A stretch of 64,000 bases of DNA from Symbiodinium natans (Eukaryota > Sar > Dinophyceae > Suessiales > Symbiodiniaceae). Location of the stretch: the NCBI GenBank assembly GCA_905221605.1, contig CAJNDS010002557.1:615001-679000 (forward strand), given 5' to 3'. The position numbers and the translations under genes were made by a program. This document shows, one piece after another, positions 22,524 through 35,300 of this stretch; within the stretch, counting starts at the first letter, position 1, and each line of letters begins with the position of its first letter. The notes beneath the pieces are model-generated. The model searched no databases. It was not told where the DNA came from and saw only the letters and a list, made by a program, of their open reading frames with translations.

Positions 22524-23179
22524 TTAGGGTTCAGGGTTTAGGGTTTCGGGTTTAGGGTTTAGGGTTTAGGGTTTAGGGTTTCGGGTTGGGGTTTGGGGTT
22601 TGGGGCTTGGGGTTTAGGGTTTAGGGGTTCGCGTTTGGGGCTTGGGGTTAGGGTTTAGGGTCTAGGGTCTAGGGTTCAGGGTTTAGGGTTTGTAGAGTGT
22701 AGGGTTTAGAGACAGGACGCCTATGTCTCGGCCTTGATCCCAGGATTCACACACAGGGTTTAGGGTTTAGGGTTTAGGGTTTAGGGTTTAGGGTTTAGGG
22801 TTCGTAGGGTGTCGGGCGTAGGTCTCAGGCTTCGATTGGGCAATGCAGCGCAGCTTTTGTCACGACTTGTATCTCGCGGTGAAGGTTCAGAGTTTAGGGT
22901 TTAGGGTTTGGGGTTCAGGGTTTGGGGTTTAGGGCCCCTCTATAGCTCGACATACCCCATGAGAATTCGAATGCGCGCAGGTCCGCGGTCCGCCCCCCAA
23001 GTTTTCAGGAGCCTTTGCAAGCAACGTCCTCAGCCACCCCCGGCGCCACAAGTAGCATCCCCGAACCCGAAATCCTAAACTCAATAAGCAAACCCTAAAC
23101 CCTAAACCCTAAACCCTAAACCCTCAATAAACCATACTTTCGTCGTAGAACTCCCAGCCTTCTGTACACGGCCTGCAGC

Positions 23180-23211
23180 ATGGCGAAGCTGTGGCAGGGT
23201 GCCGACCTCGG
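23180..23211 (+). CDS. ASL: ASL exon, N-terminus (candidate start)
   Basis: ATG after CTGCAGC reads MAKLWQGADLG. Bacterial-type ASLs commonly begin M(A)KLWQK. Short, so it rests on order relative to later exons. An upstream targeting-peptide exon cannot be excluded. Confidence 0.5.
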
Positions 23212-26200
23212 GTTTCGGGTTTAGGGTTTCGGGTTTAGGGTTTAGGGTTTAGGTTTTAGGGTTTAGTGTTTATAGGGTTTAGGGTTTAGGGTTTAGGGTT
23301 TAGGGCTTACGTCGGGTTTAGTTTTTTAGGGTTCCGTACGCCCTGAACCCTAAACCCTAAACCTTAAACCAAGGACCCTAAGCATGCAGTCTGCCAGGGT
23401 TTAGGGTTTGCCGAAAGCAGCCCCAGGGACAAACTGAGGGGGGATGTTCTTGTGGCCCTAGGTCTTGGTTCCTTGCAGCGATCGACCCGTATGGGGCTTG
23501 CAACCAGCCTGCTGGTTGCCGGGTTCAAGTTTCTCGAGTTTACCTAAACCCTAAACCCTAAACCCTAAACCCTAAACCCTAAACCCGAAACCCGAAACCC
23601 TAAACCCGACAGATGCCTCTTTTTCAGCTGCCGGGTTGGAGCTTGGGATTTGAGGGTCACAGTCGAAACCTTAAACCCTAAACCCCTAAACCCTTGTGAA
23701 AGCCTGAAACCCCAAACCCCAAGCCCCAAGCCCTAAACCCTAAACCCCAAACCCTAAACCCTAAACCCTTAACTTAAACATGACTCGCAAGGGTGGTGAA
23801 GCCCCCGAGGTGCCGGTGGGAGTGGACTCCATCCGCTGGTGGAGGCCTACACCGCCCGGGGCACCCAGTCTAGGGTTGAGGGTTTGGGGTTTAGGGTGTA
23901 GGGTTTGGGGTTTAGGGTTAAGGTTCAGTGTTTGAGGTTCAGGGTTTTGCGTTTAGGAGATGTTGCATGGCAGGGGTTAAGGGTACATGGTCCATGTACG
24001 AAAACACGACCTAGGTTGCTTGCAACTAGAAGTGTCTGAGTCAGTATCAGGTTTGGGTTTAGTTAGGGTTTATGGCTTACCGTGATGTGTTTTACGGACT
24101 TTGGGTTTACGCATTTCGGGTTTCACAGCGTTCCCGCAAAGCGTCCTCCTAAAGGGATACCCCGCAAGAACCCACGACCTAAAGTAGCCCAAAGCCTCAG
24201 ACCTCTAATTCCTGACCCTCCAGTCGAATAGCTGCAGATGTGTCTGGGCAACCCTAAACCCTAAACCCTAAACCCTAAACCCTAAACCCTAAAACCGCAG
24301 CTGAGGTGGGTGAGGACTACCGCTTCGATGGCGAGTACCTCCTACCTTACGACCTGAAGGCTCCATTCCGTCTGAAACTTAGGGTTTAAGGTTTAGGGTT
24401 GAGGGTTGAGGGTTGAGGGTTTAGGGTTTAGGGTTTAGGGTTTAGGGTTGAGGGTTTAGGGTTTAGGGGTTAGGGTTGGGACTGGCTCTCTTGAACAGGG
24501 ATCTTATTCAGTGGGTCTATATCCCCAAGGGTCCCCCTAATCCTATCCCCTAGAATGGATCCTCGGACCGTTGGCGTGTAGTTGGGAGAGGGGGATGTGG
24601 ATCAAGCCACGCCTCTTTTTTGGGTTCAGGGTTTTGGGGTTTATAGGGTTTACATGGATGCATGAGGGTAAGGGACCCTACACCCTAAACCCTACACCCT
24701 AAACCCGAAACCCGAAACCCTAAACCCTAAACCCCAAACCCCAAACCCTAAACCCTAAACCCTAAACCCTAAATCCTAGGCCGGGCTTTAGGGCCTTGGG
24801 GTTTCCAGCATGGGGCTTGGAAGAGATCAGCATGCCAGGTGCTTGAACCTGCGCATGCTGGATTCCTCTGCCCTATTCTCGGAGAAAAACAACTCAGGAA
24901 CCCTAAGCCCTGAACCCTAATCCCTAAACCCTAAACCCAAAACCCTAAACCCTAAACCCTAACCCTACTGTTGTCATTGCCTTTAGCACCATTTTCAGAT
25001 TCAGGGAGCTCCCTAAACATTCAGGGTTTGGGTTTCGGGTTCGGCTGAGGGTTTAGGGTTTTTAGGGATTAGGGTTCGGGGTTCAGGGTTTCGGTTTTAG
25101 GGTGTAGGGCAAACCCAAGCTCTCAGCCCTGTTTTTCCTGCTTGGGCAGTTGAGGAAAAAGCCCTGAAGCCTACTCATCTGTCAGCCCAAGCCCAAGGTA
25201 TGGCTGGATTGCCCCTTTTCCTCATTTTCCGCGGCCGGCTGGCCCATCTGGCGCTGAAGTTTTAGGTTGTCCAGCCCCCCTTTGTTTTTGCAGCGCTGTC
25301 GTTGCATCCTACAAAAATGCGGCGCTGGCTTGGTCGCGTCGCGTCCCAAACAGCGAAGAATGCCGAAAGCAAATGTCCCTGCCGATTGCTTCATGGTTTA
25401 GGCTACGTACACACCAACCCTGCTCAAACGTTGCGTTTTATTTCTTCAGAATCGCTGGGCCTTCCCCGGCCCAGGAAGCTGGCAGCCTGGACCCCACACC
25501 CTAAAGCTGCAACCCTGTTAAACCGCGCGTGCGGCATGGACGGAATCATCGTGCCTGCAGGCGTGGGTGACCGGCATGTCACCCATGCACAGGAGACTGT
25601 AAATACCGATGTCAACGACATTTGTTCCGGGGGCGAACGAGATTATTCCGCAGGAGGCTGCAGGAAGCGAGATTGGAGTTTCTAAACCCATGAACCTGCA
25701 ACCCTAGATAAACACTCACGGCAACGCGCAATGAACCGGAGGCTAGCGAAGCCCATGCAACCATGCCGCTCGGATGGCCTGGTTTGGATTTTGTCATGTA
25801 GGGGGCTTCGGGCATGGGATTATTGTTCAATCTCTTTGCAGTTCCTCCCGTCGCGAGGGGCTGTGTTTGTATGTGCCGCTTAGGACTTGGGTGTTCTGTT
25901 TGCTCGGTCTTGCCGGGATGAGCCAGAAGCCTTGTTGCTTGTCAAGTCTCTGGACATCTTATTATGGGCTGCAATCCATCCAAAGAGACCAGGCACCTTC
26001 ATGTGGAAGACTTGGGCTGCCAAGTAGTGCTCTCATTTATGTTCTCTTATAGGCCCATTATGTAAAAATAAAGACGCCCGTTCATTCACAGGTTTCTGGG
26101 AAACCTCGATATCATCGTCCCTTTTGGCCAGGGATTTACATGGGCACATGGCTAGGGTTTAGGGTTAGTTGGCGCATGCTTAGATTCAGCTTGCTTCTTT

Positions 26201-29200
26201 GCGTGAGGGTTTAGGGTTGCAGGATTAGGTTCAGGTTTGGGGTTTAGGCCCTAGGGCCCTCGGGTTTTGCTTTTTCTGCTCTGGGCCTTGGGACCCTAAA
26301 CCCTAAACCCTAAACCCCAAACCCCAAACCCCAAACCCCAAACCCCAAACCCCAAACCCCAAACCCCAAACCCCAAACCCTAAACCCTAAACCCTAAACC
26401 CTAAACCCTCGACCCTAGACCCTAGACCCTAAACCTTAGGTCTTTTAGATCCCATAAGCTAGCAAGACGACGATTTTTAGATCCACCCCTGGCATCCTCA
26501 GCTCTGCGGGTTTTGGTTGTTAAGTTGAGGGTCTGGGGTTTAGGGTGTAAGGTTTAGGAACCTAAACCCTAAACCCTAAACCCTAAACCCTAAACCCTAA
26601 ACCCTAAACCCTAAACCCTAAACCCTAAACCCTAAACCCTAAACCCTAAACCCTAAACCCTACACCTCCGGGTTCCTCCAACCCTAGACCCTGAACCAAG
26701 CCGCGCTAGCGAAAAGCTAGAATCGCTCGAGGCTCACGAAATCCCAAGCATTGAGCTTAGGGTTTCTGGTTTCGAAACCCCGCAGGCATCACAAATCCTT
26801 TCACGAAACCGCCTACACGTCAACAAACTAGCCTCAAAGAACCTGAAAGCCCTAAACTTGCGAGCCCCAGCTAAACCCTCTACCCTAAGCCCTAAGCCCT
26901 AAGCCCTGAGCCCTAAACACTAAACCCTAAACCCTAAACCCTAAACCCTAAACCCTAAACCCCGAAACCCCGAAACCCTAAACCCCGAAACCCTGAGCCC
27001 TGAAGCCAACATGATAGAGCCTCCTTTCGTGCAACCGAGGCTCCAGAAGATCGGCGTTCTCAAGGCTGAGGCTACCTTCTGGGCTTCGGGGTGTTCAGGG
27101 ATTTGGGTTTAGGGTTTAGGGTTTAGGGTTACCCCAAACCCAAGCCCTAAACCCTAAACCCCATACGCCCTAACCCCGAGACCGGTCATGCTCGCGCCTC
27201 GTGATGCTAAGCCTTTCTAAGAGACTATGAATGGAGGGGGCCTGTCGTGTTCCCTAATCCTCCAAGGACAGGTCTTCATAGGTTTTGGGTTTGGTGTTTA
27301 GGGTTTAGGGTTCGGTGTTTAGGGTTTAGGGTTTAGGGTTTGGTGTTGAGGGTCCGCAAGAGCCTGTTGCATAGCTGGAAGTAACTCTCTTGGGCTCCCG
27401 CCTGCCTTATCTTATACTGTTGATCTGTAGGGAATGAGGGAATGAGGTAGCCTATGTAATCCCTCAAAGGGTATATATATATATAGGGGGATGTAGGGTA
27501 CCTCATTCATTCCCTCATTCCCCACGAACCAACAGTAAGTCAAGCTCTAAACCCTGAACCCTGAACCCTAAACCGTAAACCCTAAACCCTAAACCCTAAA
27601 CCCTAAACCCTAAACCCTAAACCCTAAACCCTAAACTCTGGCAAAGGAGCTCGAGACCTTAAAGAAAGCCTTGAAAGAGATCGGCGACCTTTGGAAGAAA
27701 GGCCGGCATGGCCTAAGAACTCTGGGTTCTTCAGGTGAAGGGTTGGGGTTTAGGGTTTAGGGTTTAGGGTTTAGGGTTTAGGGTTTAGGGTTTAGGGTTT
27801 AGGGTTTAGGGTTTAGGGTTTAGGGTTTAGGGTTCAGGGTTCAGGGTTCAGGGTTCAGGGTTCAGGGTTCAGGGTTCAGGGTTCAGGGTTCAGGGTTTAG
27901 GGTTTCTGGAAGCTGCATGGCGGCGAATTCAATCTGCATGTTCATGTCTCACGCCTCCGTGCTTCAAGCAACTGCGACGCGAAACACATCCCACAAACTT
28001 AAACCCTAAATCCCAGACCAATCGCTCTTTGTTTTGGTAGTAATTATGCATGTCGCGAACTTCTCGCTGTGCAAGTCATGTGCCGTCATGTTTTGGGGTG
28101 AAGCAAACCATCCCACATACCACTGCCCCGGCAATCCGTAAGTTAGGGGTAGCACCCTTTGGCGCAAGATTTTCTCTAGCTATTTGTGCGCGCAGGTGAG
28201 TTCAAGGTGACACGCAGCTGCTCCGGCTGAACTGGAGCTTGATTTCTCAGCTGCCCACAAGGCAACTACCCCCAAGAGTAGCACTCTAGCGCCATCGCTG
28301 TGTGGCAAGAGGGACCACAATCCCTAGACCAGAAACTCAAACCTAAACCCACAACCCCTAAACCCCTAGACCCTAAACCACGAAAGCCCAAACCCCTAAA
28401 CCCTAGCCGCGACTAAACCCCGCAAAAAACTACCATTTTGCTTCAGAACCACCCAAAATATTGAGTAATAATATCTAGATTAACCTTATAAACCTTATAA
28501 AGAAGAATGTTTTGATTTTGTATTTTGGGGGTGGGGGGAGGGGGGGTGGGTAGATCAAAACCCTAAGCCTAAGACCCTAAAACCCTAAACCCCGCCACAA
28601 ATGTTATAGCCTAGGCCAGGAAGATGGCCATACTGCCATCGAGCAGTACATCACCGAGAACCTCGGATGCCTCATGGTGGTAGTCCGGAGAGTGGGGTTT
28701 AGGGTTTAGGGTTTAGGGTTTAGGGTTTAGGGTTTAGGGTTTAGGGTTTAGGGTTTAGGGGGTTAAAAGGACCTAGGGTGGACAACCGTAAGTAAGGGTT
28801 TGGGGTTTAGGGTTTCGGGCTTAATTGGGGCTTGGGGTTGGACTTGGGGTTTAAGGGGTTCAAGGGGTTTAAGGGGCTTAAGGAGTTTAAGCGGTTTAAG
28901 CGGCTTAAGGGGTTTAAGGAGTTTAAGGGTTTTAAGGGGTTCAAGGGCTCTAGGGGGTTCAGGGGTTCAGGGATACCTAAACCCTAAACCCTAAACCCTG
29001 AACCCTGAACCCTAAACCCTAAACCCTACACCCTACACCCTACACCCTACACCCTACACCCTACACCCTACACCCTAGACCCTAGACCCGAAACCCGAAA
29101 TCCTAAATCCTAAATCCTAAATCCTAAATCCTAAACCCTAAACCCTAAACCCAACCCTAAACCCTAAACCCTGATGCGTCAGGAAATACGGCGAGGTGGG

Positions 29201-32200
29201 CAAGAAGATCCACACCGGCAGATCAAGAAACGACCAGTAGCTCGGTCGCTTGCACTCCTTGGGCTTCGGGTTTAGGGTTTAGGGTTTAGGCTTTAGGGTT
29301 TAGGGGTTCAGGGTTTAGGGTTAGAGTTTAGGGCTTTTGAGAGCTCCTTGGGTTAGAGTTTAGGGCTTTTGGGGTTTGTAGGATTTCTATGGGGTTTGTA
29401 GGGTTTATAGGGTTTATAGAGTTTAGGGTTTAGGGTTCAGGTGTTCTAGAGATTGTATAGGTTTTGAAGTTTGGGTTCAAGGCAGCTTTTTGGGTTGCCA
29501 TGTTTGGCCTTGCTGGTGCGCCTTTAGGGTTTAGGGTTTAGGGTTTAGGGTTTAGGGTTTAGGGTTTAGGGTTTAGGGTTTAGGGTTTAGTCTGCCTGCA
29601 ACCCTGAAGCCCGAAGCCCACAGACCCTGTATGCCTTTGAGCCTCCCCACATCCCCCGAAACTCGAATTCCCCTTAAGACCTTAGACCCTTAAAGCCCCG
29701 AATTCCCCAACCGCCCGAAGACACACAGCGCCACCCGAAAACCCCCCGTACTTAGTACGCCTGAACACCCAAAGTGCCCTAGGCTGGTCAAGAGCCTAAA
29801 AGAAAGGTCCTGTAGAGAATTTTTTAGTTGTAGGATTGCACCCTAAAACCCTAAACCCTATAAACCCCAAACACTAACCCCCAGACCCTAGACCCGCAAC
29901 CCTAAACCCTAAACCCTATAAACCCTAAACCCTATAAACCCTAAACCCTAAACCCTATACACCCTAAAGCCTAAACCTAAAACCTAAACCCTTAACCCCA
30001 AACCCTACAAAATCCTAAACCCTCCTGCAGGTCCATGACGATGATCCGCCTCTACTCCCTGGAGCGACTCAGGGAGGCTTCTGGGGTTTAGGGTTTAGGG
30101 TTTAGGGTTTAGGGTTTAGGGTTTAGGGTTTAGGGTTTAGCGTTTAGGGTTTAGGGCCACCAGGTAGGTACAGTTTATGAGGAAATGTCCTCCTAAGTCA
30201 TGCTAGGATAGGATCCCCAAGTATGTTTTGAGGAATGTGGTAGCGAGCCGGCATATCGGGAACAGGCGGATCCAACACCCTCTTTGAGGTTGGGGTCAGG
30301 GTTGACGGCTTAAAGACGGGTCTTAAGGCTCAGAGTTATGTAGGGCGCCTGCAGCAAACCCGACGAGTTGGAAGGATACTAAAACCCCCAAACCCTAAAA
30401 CCCCAAAGACTACACTTCCTTTAGAGCGCAACTACGCTAGTCGCAGACCAGATCTCCTCAGATCCTCAGAACGGGGTTTGGTAGGAGCTAGCCGTAGATG
30501 CATGGGGCTCGGTCGAGAGCAGGGTCTGTGTTGTTTTTTTGAGGGGCAGGAGGGGGCTGAATTACTTTTGCAAGGAATCCCAGTCTGAACGCTACTGACG
30601 TGGGGACCAATTTGTATTTAACCCCGTGCTGTGTCCACTTGCTGGGGGGAAAATGGTGGTCCTGTCCTTAGCACCCTCATTCCCACCCCAAACCCCAAAC
30701 CCCAAACCCCAAACCCCAAACCCCAAACCCCAAACCCCAAACCCCAAACCCCAAACCCCAAACCCCAAACCCCAAACTCCAAACCCCAAACCCCAAACCC
30801 CAAACCCCAAACCCCAAACCCCAAACCCCAAACCCCAAACCCCAAACCCCAAACCCCAAACCCTAAACCCTAAACCCTAAACCCTAAACCCTAAACCAAA
30901 AAGGGGGAACCCTTTCCGGTATTGTGGGATCTAGGCAAGCGTTGATGTCCAGGTGCGAGAGCTCGTTCTGGCTTTGGCTGCTGCCGCGGAGGCTCTACAT
31001 CCTGAATTCCAAGCCCCTAAACCCTAAACCCTAAACCCTAAACCCTAAACCCTAAACCCCAAACCCTAAACCCTAAACCCCCAAAACTCCAAAACCGACT
31101 TAAACCCCAAATCCCAAACCCTGAAACCTTTATGAAGCCCGGAAGCCTTGAGCCCAAAGCCCTAAACCATCAAAGATTTTGGTCCGAAGGTCAGGTGGAG
31201 GCTAATGAATCACATTCTTTTTTCCATTCTTCTTCAGTGTTGGAGGGTGGGGGGTATGGGGTTTAGGGATTAGGTCTTCGATTTTCTTGTCTGTTAATGG
31301 GGGGTTTAAGGTCTTAGCGTTCTTGGCTCGTAGGGGTTGGAGCTTTAGACTTCCGAGCTTACGGTGAGCTTCGAAAGCCGGGCCCCAGCCAGAGGGCCCA
31401 CCCCAAAACCTTAAACCCTAAACCCCTAAGCACTAAACTCCTACACTTCAAACCCCAAAGCCCAAAGCCCTAGATCATGGAAGAGAAGTCGCGTCCTGGT
31501 TGAGGTTGGTTGGGAGTTGAGGATGCTTTGAATGGAGCCCCAACTTAGATTTCAAAAAGCGCACGGAGGGTTTAGGGCAGGTCGGGCTCAATGCTTTAGT
31601 ATTGCGTATTGTCGGAAATGGTGTTCCGGGCTTCGAAGCTTCTGGGGAGTCAGGGCTTAGCCAGGGCTTCGGTAGAAGAAAGAGGGTGTAGGCATTCTTG
31701 GCTCAACCCTAAACCCCGTTTAGGGTCCCTGCCCGCGGGCGTTCAGCTCTGCAAGCAGAGCTCGATCTTCTACTTCAGGACATAAAGGGCTGAAGTATCC
31801 ACAGCCGTTCAGAGAGCTTTGTCGGCGGCAAGTTCGCGCTGTCCTGTGACTCTTGCAAGACGAAGTGCGTCGGACCGCAGCATTACCAGTGTGATCTCTG
31901 CCCCCCCCCCCAATGCTGCCAAGTATATGCTTGGAGCTATTTTGAAGGCTGCGCCGTGAGAAATGAGATAATTTGGAACTGTCCGGTGGTTCGGTTTTTG
32001 CCGGTTCGCAGCCGGGGCAGTTCTTGCACGGTTCGCGGGTCTTGCACGGTTCGGTTCCTACGGTTCCGGTTTCCTGGTTCATGGTTCGGTTCGACGGTCA
32101 TCTTGTAAACCGTAAACCCTAAGCCGTAAACTTTAGGGTCAAGGACCCGAAGCCCTAAACGCTAAACCCTGAACCCCAATCAATTAACCTTAAAACCCTA

Positions 32201-32247
32201 AGCCCTAAACGCCAAGCTTTAGGTTCGTAAGCCCTAAGCCCTAAGCC

Positions 32248-32321
<74 letters not shown>

Positions 32322-35300
32322 ACCCTAAACCCTAAACCCTAAACCCTAAACCCTAAACCCTAAACCGTGGTTAGGCTTGGCATGAGGCCGTGAGCCCCAG
32401 CAGTGGCCCCCTGGGAGACTTAGGGCTCGGACTTGTAGGGTTTAGGGTTTTAGGGTTTTAGGTTTTAGGGTTTTAGGGTTTTAGGGTTTTAGGGTTTTAG
32501 GGTTTTAGGGTTTTAGGGTTTTAGGGTTTTAGGGTTTTAGGGTTTTAGGGTTTTAGGGTTTTAGGGTTTTAGGGTTTTAGGGTTTTAGGGTTTTAGGGTT
32601 TCAAATTGCATGTTTTAAGGTTTTTTTGGGGTTTAGGGTTTTGGGGTTTTAGGGTTTTGGGGTTTTGCGGTTTTAGGGCTTTAGTCTAAATTTGAATTTA
32701 GTTGAAATTCACAAGGAGGACTGCCGCATTTAGGCTTTCGGGCTGCAATTCCAAAACCTGACCCGGATCCGGATTTCTCTATTGAGGGATGGGAGGGGGG
32801 GGAGAGCAGAGGGGGCAAATCTAAACCCTAACACCCTAAAACCACACCCCAACAGCCCCAAGAACCAACCCTACAACCTCAAACCCCCAAACCCTAGAAC
32901 CCCAAAACCCCCAAAACCCTAAACCATACATACCCCTAAAACCACTCCAGGGATAGGCCCTTCTTATTCTTTCTCCGTGCTGAGCTCCGCGTAGGCGCGC
33001 CTGCCAGGGCTCAAAGCGGTTCCAATGCCAGGCCTGTGCGGGACGTCGTTGAGGGTTTGGTTTAGGAATTTAGGTGTTGAGGGGTTTTAGGGGTCTAGTG
33101 GCTGAGAGGTTTAGGGTTCAGGGGTTTAGCGTTCAGGGGTTTGGGGTTTAGGGTTTGTGGTGCCCGCTTGAGTTGTGGGGTTTGGCTGGGTTTCTCTGTT
33201 GAGAGGTTTGGGATTGATTAAGTGGTTGGTTTAGGGCTGTGGCTCCTTTCATACAGGGTCCGAGTCTCTGTCAGTCAACAACACAGCCCTGCATGTATGT
33301 ACGCAGGTATGTGCTTGCCATACTTCTTGCGTGTGTTGTATCGTGTAGTTTTTACATGTATGTATACATATATATTGACGCATGTCATCTACTACTCAGG
33401 AAACGTATGCACGTGTCTGCACGCATCCCCACTAGCCGTTGCAAAGGCTAAGAGACGGTTCCGCAGTTGCCATGGCCGAGGTTCTTTTTTAGGATGCCGA
33501 AGCAAGGACCCTGAAGACCGCGAACCCCGTTTCCGGTGTTGGGGTTTGGGGTTTGGGGTTTAGGGTTTAGGGTTTAGGGTTTAGGGTTTAGGGCTCTTCC
33601 GCTCGGGTTTCGGGTTGAGGGTTTCACTCTGGGGGTTCATATCAGAGTATCATGCAGCCTACGAAAAAGAAGGTTTTGCGGGTCTCAGGGCGTTCTCGAC
33701 TCGCACCCAAGCCTGGGAAGCTTCTGAGCAGGCTACACCCACATGCAGCGCGCAATGCCCACCAACGTGGGCACATGGCTGGGCAGCTTTGCAGAAGTCG
33801 GCAAGGGGGGGTGGAGGTCCCTGACCCTAAACCCTAAACCCTGAACCCCAAACCCCAGAACCCAAACCCTAAACCCTAAACCTTAAACCCTAAGCCCTAA
33901 CCTTCAAACACGAACCCCCCAAGCCCCCCACGAATCGGAGTTTTGTTTGATGGATGTTTTGGCTTGGAGTGTCTTTGTCGGATTTTAGGGTTTAGGGTCG
34001 TGTGCTGTTAGGGCTTTAGAGTAGGTTTGGGTGCGGTTGTAGGGTGCACTTAGAGGGGTTTCGGATGCAGGGTTGAGCCCTGAACCCTGAACCCTGAATC
34101 CTGACGCTACAGCCTAAACCCTGAACCCATGCAGGTAGCGCCGTTAGCGGGGTGGGGGGGTTTGTCTTATTTTATTTTTATTTTTTTGGGGGGGGGGGGG
34201 GGGGGGTTGTCTTTCGGGAGTATGAGGGGCGGGGGGGGGGGGGTTGTTTTCCGAGTATGAGGGGGGGGGGGGGTGTCTTCTGGGATTATAAAGGGGGGGG
34301 GGGGTTTGTCTTGCAGGAGTATTAAGGGAAGGGGGGGGGTTTGTCTTTCGGGAGTATGAGGGGGGGGGGGTTAGTCTTCCACCCCCCCGTCTTTGGAACG
34401 GATGGGCGTGTTAGCTACTGGAGTGCAAAGCGAAAGCTTAGTGCAAGCGTATTTAAGTGGCAAGTTTCACATCTTACTGCTACAAGAAACTGCTAGTGAA
34501 GATTTCCGCAGAACGCTTCGGACGTACCAGTTCAGCTTTGTTGATGCGGAGGAAGAGTCACTCTTGCTAGCCATTGGTGGCACAGGCCACCACCATCTCG
34601 AAGTTCTCAGAGCAGGCCATGTCCAGAATGAGGGCGTGACAAATCCTGCAGAAGTGGCCACCCAGAACCTACATTCTTTGATCGTTCGGATAGGCTGGAA
34701 GGACAGCGAAGGAGACTTCGTCAACAGGGCCGGGTCGCGCACGTGGGTTGCCTGTACCCTGCCTTATGGACCCCCCCCCCGATGCCCGTCACCCCCCCCG
34801 CCCCCCCTTCGTAATCCCGGAGAACTAAACCCCCCCCCCCCCTTATACTCCCTGGAGGACTAACCCCCCACCCCGTGCCTAACGGCGCGGTCTCAACCCG
34901 TGAGGAACCCAAGCCTGACCCCTCACCCACTTGCCCTGTTTAGGGTTTATTCAGTAGGCATTTCGAGGGTTTTTGTTGATCATCAAGCCATGATAAAGGG
35001 AAGGCCCCACAGGCTAGCCGGCCCCTATGCCTAGCCAGCCACAGGGAACCCACAACCCCCTTAACCTACGACTCCACAAACCCTGAGGGGGCCTGAGAGG
35101 AGGTTTATAGGGGTGTACGGGGGTTCATAGGGGCTTGTTGGAGGTTTATCGGGTTTGTAGGACTTTAGGGTTTAGGGGTTTAGGGGTTTAGGGGTTTAGG
35201 GGTTTAGGGGTTTAGGGGTTTAGGGGTTTAGGGGTTTAGGGGTTTAGGGGTTTCGGGGGTTCAGGGGTTCAAGGGGTTTAGGGGTTTCGGGGTTTCGGGG

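Noticed and set aside
25302-25685. 127-codon ORF as a gene
   Set aside because: No recognisable domain, overlapping ORFs on the other strand and no array or splice context; left as unexplained sequence.
30592-30880. ORFs on both strands of the CCCCAAA array
   Set aside because: Pure repeat translation (PNPKPQT or GFGVWGL), with no non-repetitive coding part.
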